From positions 1-64,000 of the forward strand of contig NZ_CANMUW010000004.1 of the NCBI RefSeq assembly GCF_947501225.1: a DNA stretch of 64,000 bases. The letters run 5' to 3'. Under the pieces are notes generated by a model, which saw only the letters and a program-made list of their open reading frames with translations, ran no database searches and had not been told where the DNA came from. Positions within the stretch are counted from its first letter, which is position 1. Each line of letters starts with the position of its first letter. Position numbers and translations under genes: made by a program. This document shows positions 28,229 to 37,648 of the stretch, one piece after another. This DNA comes from an uncultured Shewanella sp. (lineage in GTDB: Bacteria > Pseudomonadota > Gammaproteobacteria > Enterobacterales > Shewanellaceae).

Positions 28229-28246
28229 CGTAAACAAAAAATTACA
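28229..28246. promoter_or_regulatory. TyrR box upstream of fahA
   Basis: CGTAAA-N6-ATTACA matches ten of twelve positions of the TyrR box TGTAAA-N6-TTTACA. It lies between fahA and tyrR, 24 bp from the CRP site. TyrR is encoded next door, so local control is likely. Confidence 0.65.
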
Positions 28247-28330
28247 CTCTATCTATCCCGCTCAAATATGGGCTTTTCACACAGTAACTGATGAAAAACC
28301 CGGCATCGATGTGGCAACAAGCTTTTACAT

Positions 28331-29869
28331 CTATTTTTGCTTGCTGATCTTGTACTCTCTTAGTTTATTAGCAATCGCCGTATGGGACACACCCAGCTTC
28401 TTGGCTAACTGACGTGTACTCGGATAAGCCGGATAAAGCCTTCTGAGCAGACTCGACTCGAACTGCTTCATCGCCTGATCCAGGCTCCCCTCGAATTGGT
28501 GGTCGAAATAACCGAAGCCTTCGGCATAGGAGGGAAGCTTTAACTGCTCAACCGATAACTCGGCCGAACCGTCCCACATGGAAACGGCGCGAAAGATGGC
28601 GTTCTTTAGCTGTCTTACATTACCGGGCCACGCATAGTTGAGCAGGTGTTCACGACATTGAGGCGAAATACGTCTGATTGGGATAGATAATTGCTGGCTG
28701 TAATGCTCTAAAAACATCTCGGTCAAGGGGATGACATCGACCTTTCGCTCTCTAAGCGACGGCATATGAAAGCTCAGTACATGGATTCGATAATAGAGAT
28801 CCTCTCTGAATTCACCCGTTTGACAGAGTTCGGCCAGGTTTTTCTGGGTCGAACAGATGATTCTGACATCGGCCCTTACCTCTTGATCCTCACCCAGGCG
28901 TCTGAAGCTGCCATCTTGCAGTAAACGCAACAGCTTTACCTGAGCGGCCTTTGACATCTCTGCAATCTCATCGAGAAAGACGGTCCCCCCCTTGCCCTCT
29001 TCGAAGAAGCCCCGTTTGACTATCTCTCCATTACTGACATAACCAAAGAGTTCCTCCTCCGCAGCACTATCGGGCAAAGCGGCGCAGTTAATAGCAATGA
29101 AAGGGTGCTCTCTGCGCATGCTCGCATCGTGACACGCACGCGCCATCAACTCTTTTCCGGTACCAGTTTCGCCGGTGATCAGTAAGGGGGCATCGAGCTG
29201 CGCCATACGCCTTGCCTGAACCAGTACCTCTTTCATCTTATCACTGGTGGCGAGCACACTCTCAAAGCCCGTTGTTTGACTCTGCAGGGCGTTAAACTGC
29301 TTACCGACTCTGGCTGGAGATTTAAGTGATACCACCGCCCCCGCCAGGATAGACTTATCATTCTCATCGGGCAGATAAATCGGCAACATCTCAGCCAGAT
29401 ACTCATTTTGGCCTATGTTCACCCGCGTCGCCTGGGCAAGGACCAGTGTTTCACTCAACCATCGGCTGAAGTTAAAACCCTGAACCCAGTGGTTAAGGGG
29501 TTCATCGAGTACCTCATGTTCACTCATTCCTACAGTCATGAGGGCCGACTCATTCACGATACGTACCCGCCCCTTTACATCTATAGAAAACACCGAGTCA
29601 GGCAGTGTTTTTAACAGTGTTTTCAGGGCGTAGTGCTCTTGTTCCGAAGGCATAAAGGAGACGGTACGTACATCATGAACCCCCTCGACCTTTCTGATCA
29701 AAGGCAGCAGCTCACTTAGAGTATCGAAACTCACCTCGGCAAACTGTAAGTAGAGAAACCCCTGGTTACTGGCATCGATGGCAATCAAGTTGATCCCGTA
29801 ACCTTCCAAAATCATCAAAATATCTTTAGCTAAACCAACACGGTCCAAGCAACATACTTCAAGACGCAT
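28331..29869 (-). CDS. tyrR: aromatic amino-acid regulator TyrR
   Basis: TyrR is a cytoplasmic regulator that senses tyrosine and phenylalanine. The 512-residue protein has an N-terminal ACT domain (MRLEVCCLDRVGLAKDIL), a PAS domain (residues about 80-190) and an AAA+ domain with Walker A GETGTGKE and Walker B FLDEIAEM. A C-terminal Fis-like helix-turn-helix (STRQLAKKLGVSHTAIANKL) is at the end. As in other TyrR proteins the GAFTGA loop is absent (GYVSNGEIVKRGFF in its place), so it should work with sigma-70 rather than sigma-54. It lies between fahA and phhB-phhA, its likely targets. Confidence 0.95.
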   Translation of the reverse strand: MRLEVCCLDRVGLAKDILMILEGYGINLIAIDASNQGFLYLQFAEVSFDTLSELLPLIRKVEGVHDVRTVSFMPSEQEHYALKTLLKTLPDSVFSIDVKGRVRIVNESALMTVGMSEHEVLDEPLNHWVQGFNFSRWLSETLVLAQATRVNIGQNEYLAEMLPIYLPDENDKSILAGAVVSLKSPARVGKQFNALQSQTTGFESVLATSDKMKEVLVQARRMAQLDAPLLITGETGTGKELMARACHDASMRREHPFIAINCAALPDSAAEEELFGYVSNGEIVKRGFFEEGKGGTVFLDEIAEMSKAAQVKLLRLLQDGSFRRLGEDQEVRADVRIICSTQKNLAELCQTGEFREDLYYRIHVLSFHMPSLRERKVDVIPLTEMFLEHYSQQLSIPIRRISPQCREHLLNYAWPGNVRQLKNAIFRAVSMWDGSAELSVEQLKLPSYAEGFGYFDHQFEGSLDQAMKQFESSLLRRLYPAYPSTRQLAKKLGVSHTAIANKLREYKISKQK

Positions 29870-30106
29870 ACTGAAATATTTCCCTTTATTAAGAGTATTG
29901 TTTTTATACCAATTTTATCTAATACCTGTTCATTCAGCGGGAGTTTAAAGCGCTCAAAGCAACGAAACCGGTATTAGGCTCTGAACTCTCAATGCGAAAA
30001 ATAAATACAGCGAATAGAAAAGAGAGCAACTCAGGCGCTTATACCCTAGAAGGTTATTTATAATGTGGCAAGTCTTGTTTACACCAGATTGGATTAAAGT
30101 TGAAAA

Positions 30107-30140
30107 TATCAGCAGGAAATGTACCTTTAACCTGCTGATA
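30107..30140 (-). terminator. terminator after phhB
   Basis: TATCAGCAGG and CCTGCTGATA form a perfect 10-bp stem with a 14-nt loop, 22 bp after the phhB stop on the minus strand. The minus strand continues into a short T-rich run (TTTTCAAC). The rest of the gap up to tyrR (29870-30106) shows no gene. Confidence 0.65.
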
Positions 30141-30161
30141 ATTTATGGTTAAAGCTTCGTT

Positions 30162-30494
30162 TTACAACTGGTCGGTCTTGGCTGCCATAATGAAGTCATT
30201 ACGGTGAAGGCCTTTCACTGAATGGGACCACCATGTCACGGTCACCTTCCCCCACTCGGTTAAGATCCCCGGGTGATGGAAGTCTGCTTCGGCCAGCTCC
30301 GCCAGCTTATTGGTAAATTCCATTGCCAGTTTAAAATTCTTAAACTTAAATACCCGCTCCAGCTGCATGATGCCGTCACGCACTTCTACGCTCCAATCGG
30401 GGATCATACGGATCAGTTCGGCAAGTTCACTGTCGGTCACCTTAGGGGCATCGGCCTGGCAGGCTTCACACTTCATATCGGCTAATTTAGTCAT
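30162..30494 (-). CDS. phhB: pterin-4a-carbinolamine dehydratase
   Basis: This enzyme regenerates the tetrahydropterin cofactor used by phenylalanine hydroxylase by dehydrating 4a-hydroxytetrahydropterin. The 110-residue protein matches the small PCD family: [21 protein letters not shown] near the start and the active-site segment [20 protein letters not shown] with paired histidines (about residues 72-73), then the [14 protein letters not shown] end. It follows phhA by 54 bp and is transcribed with it, ending at a hairpin terminator. Confidence 0.95.
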   Translation of the reverse strand: MTKLADMKCEACQADAPKVTDSELAELIRMIPDWSVEVRDGIMQLERVFKFKNFKLAMEFTNKLAELAEADFHHPGILTEWGKVTVTWWSHSVKGLHRNDFIMAAKTDQL

Positions 30495-30548
30495 CTTAAT
30501 TCCTTTACCTCTTATTTTAGTTATTGTTTTTTCTTGCCATTAAAAATA

Positions 30549-31346
30549 CTATCCGACTTTCGACTTAGGCTCAAAAAGCGGTTCAAACAAACCTAGTTTC
30601 TTAGCCTCGCGTACGCCAGCCATGATATCCATCTTTACTATCTCATCGAGAAAATCGATGCTGTCTATGACATAATAGACAGGTTGCATAATGTCGATAC
30701 GATATGGGGTCCTTAACACATCTAACAGATCGAAGGGCCTTATCTGTGGCTTATCGCCCATGGCGTATTGAGTCTCACCAGGTGAACTTAAAATACCACC
30801 GCCATAGATCTGAAGCCCGCCATCTTTGGCTCTTATCAAACCAAACTCTACGGTAAACCAGTATAACCTTGCCAGAAACACCCTATCCTCTTTACTGGCA
30901 GCCAGACCAAGCTTGCCATAGGCATGAGAAAAACGGGCGAAAGAGGGGTTGGTCAACAGCGGACAATGGCCAAAGACCTCGTGAAATATATCGGGCTCTC
31001 TCAGGTAATCGAACTCCTCTTTGCTGCGTATAAAGGTCGCAACGGGGAACTCGCGGTTAGCCAACAGCTCGAAGAAACGTTCGAAGGAGATAAGTGCCGG
31101 TACCGCAGAGGTCTTCCAGCCACTGGTCGCTAAGAGTGTCTTATCTATTTCGCCCAGCTGGGGGATCTTATCACCCGAAAGGTTCAGCGCTTTCAACCCC
31201 TGTCGGTACTCATCACATGCATACTTAGACAGATTATCCAGCTGCCTCGCATACAACTCTTGCCAGATATCATGCTCTTCTTCGGGGTAATGGATGTGAC
31301 CGTTTGCATCGGGCAATCGGGCCACGTACTCAGTCATTTTACTCAT
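30549..31346 (-). CDS. phhA: phenylalanine-4-hydroxylase
   Basis: This non-haem iron, pterin-dependent monooxygenase converts phenylalanine to tyrosine and so feeds the degradation pathway of the neighbouring genes. The 265-residue protein has the bacterial short form without regulatory domain. The iron ligands are in the HEVFGHCPLLTNP motif (about residues 115-127) and the glutamate of FTVEFGLI (about 160). The start MSKMTEYVARLPD could be three residues later. It is first in phhA-phhB. I saw no convincing TyrR box upstream, although TGTAAG-N6-ATTAAC at about 31560 is a weak possibility. Confidence 0.95.
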   Translation of the reverse strand: MSKMTEYVARLPDANGHIHYPEEEHDIWQELYARQLDNLSKYACDEYRQGLKALNLSGDKIPQLGEIDKTLLATSGWKTSAVPALISFERFFELLANREFPVATFIRSKEEFDYLREPDIFHEVFGHCPLLTNPSFARFSHAYGKLGLAASKEDRVFLARLYWFTVEFGLIRAKDGGLQIYGGGILSSPGETQYAMGDKPQIRPFDLLDVLRTPYRIDIMQPVYYVIDSIDFLDEIVKMDIMAGVREAKKLGLFEPLFEPKSKVG

Positions 31347-31527
31347 GGTATATTTTAGTTATTTATGATTCCCATCTTCATAGTTGACCAAAGAGAGCTT
31401 TTTGTTAACTGCATCACAGTTTATTTTCTGCTCTCTCCAACCCCGAGAGCGTAACAAAATGCTTACAACTCCTGCTACCAATTTAGTATAAACCATAAGA
31501 AACAATAAATTATCTCGTCATCATTTA

Positions 31528-31555
31528 TTGACGAAAACTAAGTTAGTATTAGATT
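31528..31555 (+). promoter_or_regulatory. candidate sigma-70 promoter of galU-galE
   Basis: TTGACG, a 16-bp spacer and TAGATT lie about 90 bp before the galU start in an AT-rich stretch. This is a simple hexamer match and could be fortuitous. Confidence 0.35.
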
Positions 31556-31642
31556 TTCCTGTAAGTTCACTATTAACATGGCTTTTCCCCGTTAATTTAT
31601 TAAAATATGTTTACTGAGCTTTAAGTGTATGAAAGGGAAAGA

Positions 31643-32563
31643 ATGAAACCACACAGAATTCGTAAAGCCGTTATCCCCGTTGCGGGACTGGGAACAAGGA
31701 TGCTTCCTGCCACTAAAGCTATCCCCAAAGAGATGTTACCCGTCGTCGACAAGCCCTTAATTCAATATGTGGTCAACGAAGCCATTGCGGCAGGTATCAA
31801 TGAAATAGTATTAGTTACCCATGCCAGTAAAAACCCCATCGAAAATCACTTCGACACAAGTTTCGAACTCGAAGCTCAGTTAGAGCGACGTGTAAAACGC
31901 CAGTTATTGTCTGAAGTACAGTCGATCTGCCCTCAAGGGGTTACCGTTATCAGTGTGCGTCAATCTCAGGCTAAAGGCTTGGGGCACGCCATCTTATGCG
32001 CCAAGTCCGTCGTAGGCGACGCTCCCTTCGCAGTATTACTGCCCGATGTCATCGTCGATGAGGCCAGCTGCAACCTCAACAAAGACAATCTGGCGGAGAT
32101 GGTAAAATTGTTTGAGCAAACCGATACCGGGCAGATAATGGTTGAAGGCGTCCCCGGTGATCAGGTTGACCAATATGGTATCGCCGATGTGAACGGAGAG
32201 GAGCTTCACCCCGGCCAGTCATTGCCCCTGGTTCAACTGGTCGAAAAACCCAGGATAGATGAGGCGCCGTCTAACCTCTCAGTTGTCGGTCGCTATATTC
32301 TTCCCGCCGATATCTGGCCGTTATTGGCCAAGACCCCTGCGGGAGCTGGCGATGAGATCCAGCTAACCGATGCCATCGCTATGATGATGGAGAAGAAAAC
32401 GGTTAACGCCTACTACATGAAGGGTAAAAGCCACGACTGCGGCAATAAACAGGGTTATATGCAGGCCAGCGTCGAGCATGCCATGCGTCACAAAGAGATC
32501 GGAGACGATTTCAAGAATTACCTGAGAAAGCTGGTAGAAGACTTTGATAAGGATCTGAAATAA
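31643..32563 (+). CDS. galU: UTP-glucose-1-phosphate uridylyltransferase
   Basis: GalU makes UDP-glucose from UTP and glucose-1-phosphate, the precursor for UDP-galactose, lipopolysaccharide core and exopolysaccharides. The 306-residue protein shows [29 protein letters not shown] (nucleotide-binding loop with catalytic lysine), [10 protein letters not shown], the LPDVIVDE metal site and [20 protein letters not shown]. The ATG at 31643 is preceded by AAGGGAAAG; a GTG 18 bases upstream is less likely. Its stop overlaps the galE start by one base. Confidence 0.95.
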   Translation: MKPHRIRKAVIPVAGLGTRMLPATKAIPKEMLPVVDKPLIQYVVNEAIAAGINEIVLVTHASKNPIENHFDTSFELEAQLERRVKRQLLSEVQSICPQGVTVISVRQSQAKGLGHAILCAKSVVGDAPFAVLLPDVIVDEASCNLNKDNLAEMVKLFEQTDTGQIMVEGVPGDQVDQYGIADVNGEELHPGQSLPLVQLVEKPRIDEAPSNLSVVGRYILPADIWPLLAKTPAGAGDEIQLTDAIAMMMEKKTVNAYYMKGKSHDCGNKQGYMQASVEHAMRHKEIGDDFKNYLRKLVEDFDKDLK

Positions 32564-33576
32564 TGACTATATTGGTCACAGGTGGGGCAGGATATATTGG
32601 CAGCCATACCGTGGTTGAACTGTTAAACTCAGGGCAGGAGGTTGTCATCATAGACAATCTCGTCAATTCGAGCATCGAAGCACTGCAAAGAGTAGAGAGT
32701 ATCACAGGAAGAACGGTCACCTTCTATCAGGGCGATGTTCTCAATAAGGCGCTGCTTCAGAAAGTATTCACTGATCATCGGATCCACTCCGTCATCCATT
32801 TTGCAGGCCTTAAAGCGGTGGGTGAATCTGTAGCGCAGCCGCTGAAATACTATGAGAATAATGTCACCGGTACCCTGGTGCTCTGTGAAGTCATGGCCGA
32901 GCATGACATTAAAAACTTAGTCTTCAGCTCTTCCGCTACCGTTTATGGCGATCCTGCAACTCTTCCCATCACTGAAGATTTCCCCACCGGGGCCACTAAC
33001 CCCTATGGTCAATCTAAACTCATGGTCGAACAGATTTTACAGGATCTCAACCAGTCAGATCCGAGCTGGAACATTGCAAGACTACGTTACTTTAATCCGG
33101 TTGGTGCCCACATAAGTGGCCTTATCGGTGAAGACCCCAATGATATTCCCAATAACCTGATGCCCTTTATTGCCCAGGTGGCCGTAGGCAAACGGGAAAA
33201 ACTGAGTGTGTTTGGTGGAGATTATCCCACTCAAGACGGCACCGGAGTACGTGATTATATTCACGTGGTCGATCTCGCTAAGGGTCATCTGAAAGCGTTG
33301 GAAAAGCTCAAGACTGAGCCGGGGTTAGTGACCTATAACTTAGGCACAGGTCAGGGCTATAGCGTGCTCGATATGGTCAAAGCCTTCGAGAAGGCCAGTG
33401 GAAAAACCATTCCATACCAGATAGTGGCCCGCCGTCCCGGCGACATTGCCGCATGCTATGCCGCTCCTCAGAAGGCAAAGGCGGAGTTAGGCTGGCAAGC
33501 GACCCATACACTCGAAGACATGGCCGCAAGTAGTTGGAAGTGGCAATCGACCAACCCCAACGGCTACTCCAGCTAA
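32563..33576 (+). CDS. galE: UDP-glucose 4-epimerase
   Basis: GalE interconverts UDP-glucose and UDP-galactose. The 337-residue short-chain dehydrogenase-like enzyme has the NAD-binding glycine motif [11 protein letters not shown] at the N-terminus, the catalytic serine region [10 protein letters not shown] and the YGQSK motif (tyrosine and lysine of the active site). [17 protein letters not shown] and a C-terminal [11 protein letters not shown] sugar-binding segment follow. It is coupled to galU by a TAATG overlap. Together they supply nucleotide sugars for envelope polysaccharides. Confidence 0.95.
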   Translation: MTILVTGGAGYIGSHTVVELLNSGQEVVIIDNLVNSSIEALQRVESITGRTVTFYQGDVLNKALLQKVFTDHRIHSVIHFAGLKAVGESVAQPLKYYENNVTGTLVLCEVMAEHDIKNLVFSSSATVYGDPATLPITEDFPTGATNPYGQSKLMVEQILQDLNQSDPSWNIARLRYFNPVGAHISGLIGEDPNDIPNNLMPFIAQVAVGKREKLSVFGGDYPTQDGTGVRDYIHVVDLAKGHLKALEKLKTEPGLVTYNLGTGQGYSVLDMVKAFEKASGKTIPYQIVARRPGDIAACYAAPQKAKAELGWQATHTLEDMAASSWKWQSTNPNGYSS

Positions 33577-33640
33577 ATGATGGTTTAGTTTCCAGATAAA
33601 AAAGTAATGGTTGGTATCGCTTCCATATGATATTTACCCT

Positions 33641-33664
33641 GTAGGAGCGGCTTTAGCCGCGAAC
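33641..33664 (+). repeat. single REP element between galE and napF
   Basis: GTAGGAGCGGCTTTAGCCGC followed by GAAC is one copy of the REP-type palindrome that occurs in arrays from 48.5 to 63 kb. It sits 64 bp after galE and 47 bp before napF. Confidence 0.75.
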
Positions 33665-33710
33665 ACTTGAGGCATAGAGATACCAGCCCTCTCTTTAAAG
33701 AGACAGGTAA

Positions 33711-34205
33711 ATGAGTGAGATAAATCAGAGTCGTCGACGGCTGTTTAGCCGAAGAAAATCGAACGCCATCAGACCGCCGTGGAGCAGACAGGATATCGAG
33801 TTTACCGATATCTGCACACGTTGTGACAAATGTATTCAGACCTGCGAAACCCGGATTATTATCAAAGGCGATGGGGGCTTTCCCGAAGTCAACTTCGCCA
33901 TAGATGAATGTACTTTCTGCAAAAAATGCGCTGATATATGCCCCGAGCCACTGTTTATAGAGACAGATAATGCTCCATGGCAGATCGCGGCCAAAATTAA
34001 CGATACTTGTCTCGCCCGTAAGGAGATCTGGTGTCAAAGCTGCAAAGATGCCTGTGATCCACGCGCCATTCGTTTTATTCCGGCCATAGGCCAGGTTCCT
34101 CAACCCCAGATAGACATAGAGCTCTGTACCGGTTGCGGTGCCTGCGTCGCCCCCTGCCCCAATGGTTCAATCAGCCTACTCGATAATACCAGAGCAGACT
34201 GTTGA
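33711..34205 (+). CDS. napF: ferredoxin-type protein NapF
   Basis: This 164-residue cytoplasmic iron-sulfur protein has three cysteine clusters: CTRCDKCIQTC (about residue 36), CTFCKKCADICPEP and a C-terminal CTGCGACVAPCP. An extra CQSCKDAC pair lies between the second and third. This matches NapF, which helps assemble the FeS cluster of the periplasmic nitrate reductase NapA before export. The basic start SRRRLFSRRK is also typical. It is an orphan here: no other nap genes are in the window and its neighbours are galE and bactofilin. A generic electron-transfer role cannot be ruled out. Confidence 0.88.
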   Translation: MSEINQSRRRLFSRRKSNAIRPPWSRQDIEFTDICTRCDKCIQTCETRIIIKGDGGFPEVNFAIDECTFCKKCADICPEPLFIETDNAPWQIAAKINDTCLARKEIWCQSCKDACDPRAIRFIPAIGQVPQPQIDIELCTGCGACVAPCPNGSISLLDNTRADC

Positions 34206-34339
34206 GCAAGAACACGCCAATACGAGCCAAAATAATGACATTGAAGTGCCAAATATTAGTGGTTTGTTTATTGTTAAATTAAGGTTAGTATCTGAATATC
34301 TCGAATCCAGCGATAAACCATTTTATTCGGAAGTAAGAT

Positions 34340-34744
34340 ATGTTCGGAAAAAAGAAAACAGCAGGACTAACCTTTGTCGCCCCGGGTACCAAGTTATCAG
34401 GTGAAAGTCACTTTGCCGGTGAGGCACTAATTGGTGGCGAGGTATTCGGAAAAATCAGCTCAACAGATAAAATTACTATTGAAATCGATGGTTATGTCGA
34501 TGGAGAGCTGCACTGCGACGAGTTAAAGGTCGCAGGACACTTCAAAGGAAAGCTCAAATGCGGCAAACTCAACATCACCAGTACGGGCACCGTCGAAGGT
34601 GAGCTAACCTGTGAATCTATGGAGATCTTCGAGGGCGGTCAGTTTATCGGCATGCGCATCAAAGAGGATATCGCACTGTTAAACAGCTTAGATAGCCATG
34701 AGCCGATACAGTCTGAGATTCAAGCTAAGCTGCAGGCGAGCTAA
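34340..34744 (+). CDS. bactofilin
   Basis: This 134-residue protein of the bactofilin (polymer-forming cytoskeletal, DUF583) family is a right-handed beta-helix that polymerises without nucleotide. The core from residue about 15 to 105 is a run of short repeats around glycine and valine, such as GGEVFGKISSTDKITIEIDG, VDGELHCDELKVAGHFKG and TSTGTVEGELTCESMEI. The flanks are short and disordered, including a basic MFGKKKTAG start that could touch the membrane. Bactofilins organise cell-envelope and division-site proteins. The gene stands alone between napF and a convergent DUF2982 gene. Confidence 0.92.
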   Translation: MFGKKKTAGLTFVAPGTKLSGESHFAGEALIGGEVFGKISSTDKITIEIDGYVDGELHCDELKVAGHFKGKLKCGKLNITSTGTVEGELTCESMEIFEGGQFIGMRIKEDIALLNSLDSHEPIQSEIQAKLQAS

Positions 34745-34847
34745 CTTATACCTTAGCCACACATCATAGAGCAGCCCTCCGGCGAACAAGGATGTTCAGC
34801 AAGCTAACTCATAACTCCGACTCTAACTCAACCGCAGCTCAGTTGCA

Positions 34848-35525
34848 CTAATCCCCTAACTCTCTAATCTGCAAAAGATAACTCCTCAACAAGCCGATAA
34901 ATTCATCTGATGTTCTGTCTAAGCAGTCGACTGGTATGTAGATATGGTAGCCCAGGTTTTTGCTGAGCATCTCGCAGCGATGACCAAACATAGCCAACAC
35001 CCCCCGATATCGCTCCCCGTTTACTACCAAAGGAGTAAACTCAGAGTTCATGTAAGACTCCAGCTCATGTAGCTCCTCATCTAAGGTCACAGCTGACATG
35101 AGCAGTGGCCTTTGCTCTGTCAGTAAGCCGGTGGCAAGCCGGCCGGGAATGATATCCAGAACCGGGTTGATCTGTTTGAGTTTTATCCCAATGAAGGGAA
35201 GTTCTACCATATCTATGCCATCGACGCCTCTTGGAATATCGAAGCGCTGAACATTATCCCAGGCGATAAAAAGACTGCCTCTTCGATGGTGATAATAAAG
35301 CCCCTCCTGATTCAGCTCTAAGCTCACCTCGGGTTCGATCAGCTTAGATATACCGAGTACCGCAGATATAGCCCCCAGAGCAAAGCAGAGCATACCCGGA
35401 CCAAATAACCCGGAGTTGGAAAGAAACATCCCCAGGCCAATGGTCAGTCCAAGCACTCCCAGGAAGGTCAGAGTTAAGGCATTTCGCTTAGTGTGCGAAC
35501 GAATTTGTACGACTTCAATATTCAA
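34848..35525 (-). CDS. DUF2982 family membrane protein
   Basis: This 225-residue protein resembles the DUF2982 family of Shewanella and Vibrio, whose function is unknown. Two transmembrane helices lie near the N-terminus (LTLTFLGVLGLTIGLGMFL and GMLCFALGAISAVLGISK). A cytoplasmic domain follows with a PH-like strand pattern (LELNQEGLYYHHRRGSLFIAW) and DIPRGVDGIDMVELPFIGIK. I prefer a TTG start at 35525 because AGGA lies six bases before it and this avoids overlapping the upstream gene; an ATG at 35576 would add 17 residues and overlap elyC by 29 bp. Confidence 0.75.
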   Translation of the reverse strand: MNIEVVQIRSHTKRNALTLTFLGVLGLTIGLGMFLSNSGLFGPGMLCFALGAISAVLGISKLIEPEVSLELNQEGLYYHHRRGSLFIAWDNVQRFDIPRGVDGIDMVELPFIGIKLKQINPVLDIIPGRLATGLLTEQRPLLMSAVTLDEELHELESYMNSEFTPLVVNGERYRGVLAMFGHRCEMLSKNLGYHIYIPVDCLDRTSDEFIGLLRSYLLQIRELGD

Positions 35526-35547
35526 GACAGATCCTAAAACTTTACTA

Positions 35548-36336
35548 TCATAGATCGACTGTCTGAACGCTTTCATCCGACAGTTCGATATCTCTTTGAT
35601 GTTTTATCTGAAACCATAGCTGGCCAACATACTCATGTATCGCTCTTTGTGAAGACCACAAGTTGTGTGCATCTAACCTCCACCAGTAGCCCTGCCGGGT
35701 TATGAAATCTGTAGGCGCGGCTTCAGGTTTCAATCCAGTATTTATAAATGTTGCCATTGCTCTGGGCATATGGCTGGCTGAAGTAACGAGTCTGAAAGGA
35801 GCTGTTCCCACCTCCCACTTCATAAACTGCGCCTCCTCTATGGTGTCCTTTGCCAGAGGAAAGGTGATAATACGGCTCTTAGGGATACCCAACTCCATTG
35901 CAGCCGCAGCCATCACCTCTGCCTGGGGACGAGAGTCTGTTCCGCCACTCCAGCCGCTGAACACCAACTTACAATCTCTGCCAAGCTTAAACTGACGGAT
36001 CCCTTCACTTAACCTGGCGAGCGCCGTAGAGGAAAGCTGCTGAATGGCGGTTCCGGTAATTGAATCATCATGACCACTTCCCAACACCATGACCAGGCAC
36101 CCCGCTTCAATAGGATGACTATTAACCGGGTACTGGCTCTCCAGCGGAGAGCTCAGAAGATTACTGCCCGGTGTGCTGCTGAGAAATACAAGTAACACAA
36201 TAGCGACAGACAAGATCGAACGAACTAACTTTCTGTTACGTAATATCACCAGCGCAAATATCAGTAATAACACCAAAAGAGGCACCGGCATAAAGAGTTG
36301 AGAGATTATCTTTTTAAACCAAAACATCACATTCAA
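35548..36336 (-). CDS. elyC: ElyC/SanA/YdcF-like DUF218 envelope protein
   Basis: This 262-residue inner-membrane protein has two N-terminal helices (LLVLLLIFALVIL and SVAIVLLVFLSSTPG) followed by a periplasmic DUF218 domain. Family motifs are LVMVLGSGHDD, TALARLSEGIRQFKLGRDCKLVFSGW, the conserved DTIEEAQFMK and VTSASHMPRAMATF. ElyC in Escherichia coli affects peptidoglycan and enterobacterial common antigen lipid-carrier metabolism, so a role in undecaprenyl-linked envelope synthesis is likely. The exact paralogue (ElyC or YdcF) is inferred from topology with two helices. Confidence 0.82.
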   Translation of the reverse strand: MNVMFWFKKIISQLFMPVPLLVLLLIFALVILRNRKLVRSILSVAIVLLVFLSSTPGSNLLSSPLESQYPVNSHPIEAGCLVMVLGSGHDDSITGTAIQQLSSTALARLSEGIRQFKLGRDCKLVFSGWSGGTDSRPQAEVMAAAAMELGIPKSRIITFPLAKDTIEEAQFMKWEVGTAPFRLVTSASHMPRAMATFINTGLKPEAAPTDFITRQGYWWRLDAHNLWSSQRAIHEYVGQLWFQIKHQRDIELSDESVQTVDL

Positions 36337-36409
36337 AATCCATTTTAAAATTTTCGCGGGCTAGTCTAGCATAATCACTCAGCCAATTATCATCATTACC
36401 TGAGCCTTT

Positions 36410-36429
36410 GTTTGTAACCGATTGCAAAC
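36410..36429. promoter_or_regulatory. LacI-family-like palindromic operator
   Basis: GTTTGTAACCGATTGCAAAC is a 20-bp imperfect palindrome with a central CG, the usual form of GalR/LacI-family operators. It lies 74 bp upstream of elyC and downstream of mak. No LacI-type regulator is in the window. Confidence 0.35.
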
Positions 36430-36502
36430 AACGATGCTATCAAGAGTTCATACGGCTGCTCATACTACTGCCGATAACATCGCCCGAATAGAATAAAAGT
36501 AC

Positions 36503-37393
36503 TTACCACAACCAGGCGGCGCCACGCACACCCGATGAGGCTCCGTACATGTTCTGCACCACAGGTGTACGGCACTCTCTGCCCAATACATATTCAGGCA
36601 ACAGTCCGGGAAGCCCCGGATAAATCGCTTCGATGTTAGATACACCGCCACCGAGGACGATCACATCGGGATCCAGGATATTAATCACATGGGCCAACGA
36701 ACGTGCCAGCCTGTCCATATATCGGTCAAATGCAGCCTTTGCCTGCGGATCGCCTCTCTCCATCAATGCCACAATCTCAACACCACTGCCGGCATCGCCC
36801 CCGGCAGCCCTATAATCTCTCACGAACCCGGTTCCGGAGATGAAGGTCTCGATACAATCTTGGTTACCACAGAAACAGGAGGTGGTATTGAATTCATCTT
36901 TTGTCATCCACGGCAGTGGATTGTGCCCCCATTCACCACCGATACCATTACCACCACCGTGTACCTTGCCATTAATGGCCACACCCGCGCCACAACCTGT
37001 ACCTAAGATAACGCCAAACACCACCCCTTTTCCCGCTGCCGCACCATCAATTGCTTCGGAGATGGCAAAACAGTTTGCGTCGTTAGCGACCCTGACCTCT
37101 CGCCCCAAACGCTCTGCGAGATCGATATCCAGTGGGTGCCCGTTGAGCCAGGTAGAGTTTGCATTTTTAACTAACCCGGAAAAGGGGGAGATAACACCCG
37201 GGATCCCGACACCAACACTTCCTGTCTGCGCCAATATCGACTCGGCTTCATTCACTAAGCTTTCTATGGCATCCAGTGTGGCAAGATACTCTCGTGGCGT
37301 CGGGATCCTCTTACGATACAGCTCTTTTCCTTCACCATCCAAAGCAACGACTTCTATTTTCGTTCCACCAAGATCTATGCCTATTCGTAACAT
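36503..37393 (-). CDS. mak: ROK-family fructokinase/mannokinase Mak
   Basis: This 296-residue sugar kinase of the ROK family probably phosphorylates fructose or mannose. The N-terminal ATP loop is [12 protein letters not shown], followed by [13 protein letters not shown] and the Mak-like stretch [26 protein letters not shown] and the zinc site [18 protein letters not shown] follow, and the end [11 protein letters not shown] closely resembles Escherichia coli Mak. The ATG at 37393 gives the family start [10 protein letters not shown]; the longer reading adds 47 residues with no homology. It lies divergent from wzi. Confidence 0.9.
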   Translation of the reverse strand: MLRIGIDLGGTKIEVVALDGEGKELYRKRIPTPREYLATLDAIESLVNEAESILAQTGSVGVGIPGVISPFSGLVKNANSTWLNGHPLDIDLAERLGREVRVANDANCFAISEAIDGAAAGKGVVFGVILGTGCGAGVAINGKVHGGGNGIGGEWGHNPLPWMTKDEFNTTSCFCGNQDCIETFISGTGFVRDYRAAGGDAGSGVEIVALMERGDPQAKAAFDRYMDRLARSLAHVINILDPDVIVLGGGVSNIEAIYPGLPGLLPEYVLGRECRTPVVQNMYGASSGVRGAAWLW

Positions 37394-37648
37394 CGGCTCT
37401 TTTCCACTCCCGCTCAATTTTAAATCAACGCTCACCTCTCTATGGGAAGGGTACATACCACAGAGCATGAAAGAATAACTATTGCCCGCCCCGGATATGG
37501 CAACACCCACACAAAGAAGAGGAAACCAAGTCATAACAAATTTGCCACCTCCGGCTCCATTTTAATATGAAAACCATGATGCCAGGTTAATTTATTCGCC
37601 GCCTCTTTTACCATCTGTTTAAATCACTTACTATGCCGGGCAATGAGG

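Noticed and set aside
31560..31580. TyrR box upstream of phhA (TGTAAG-N6-ATTAAC)
   Set aside because: Too few matches to the TGTAAA-N6-TTTACA consensus compared with the clear box at 28229.
33585..34103. 172-aa minus-strand ORF
   Set aside because: It lies opposite napF, whose cysteine clusters are unmistakable, and its own translation has no recognisable domain.
36840..37478. 212-aa plus-strand ORF
   Set aside because: It is antisense to mak; the proline/serine-rich translation is typical of a shadow frame.
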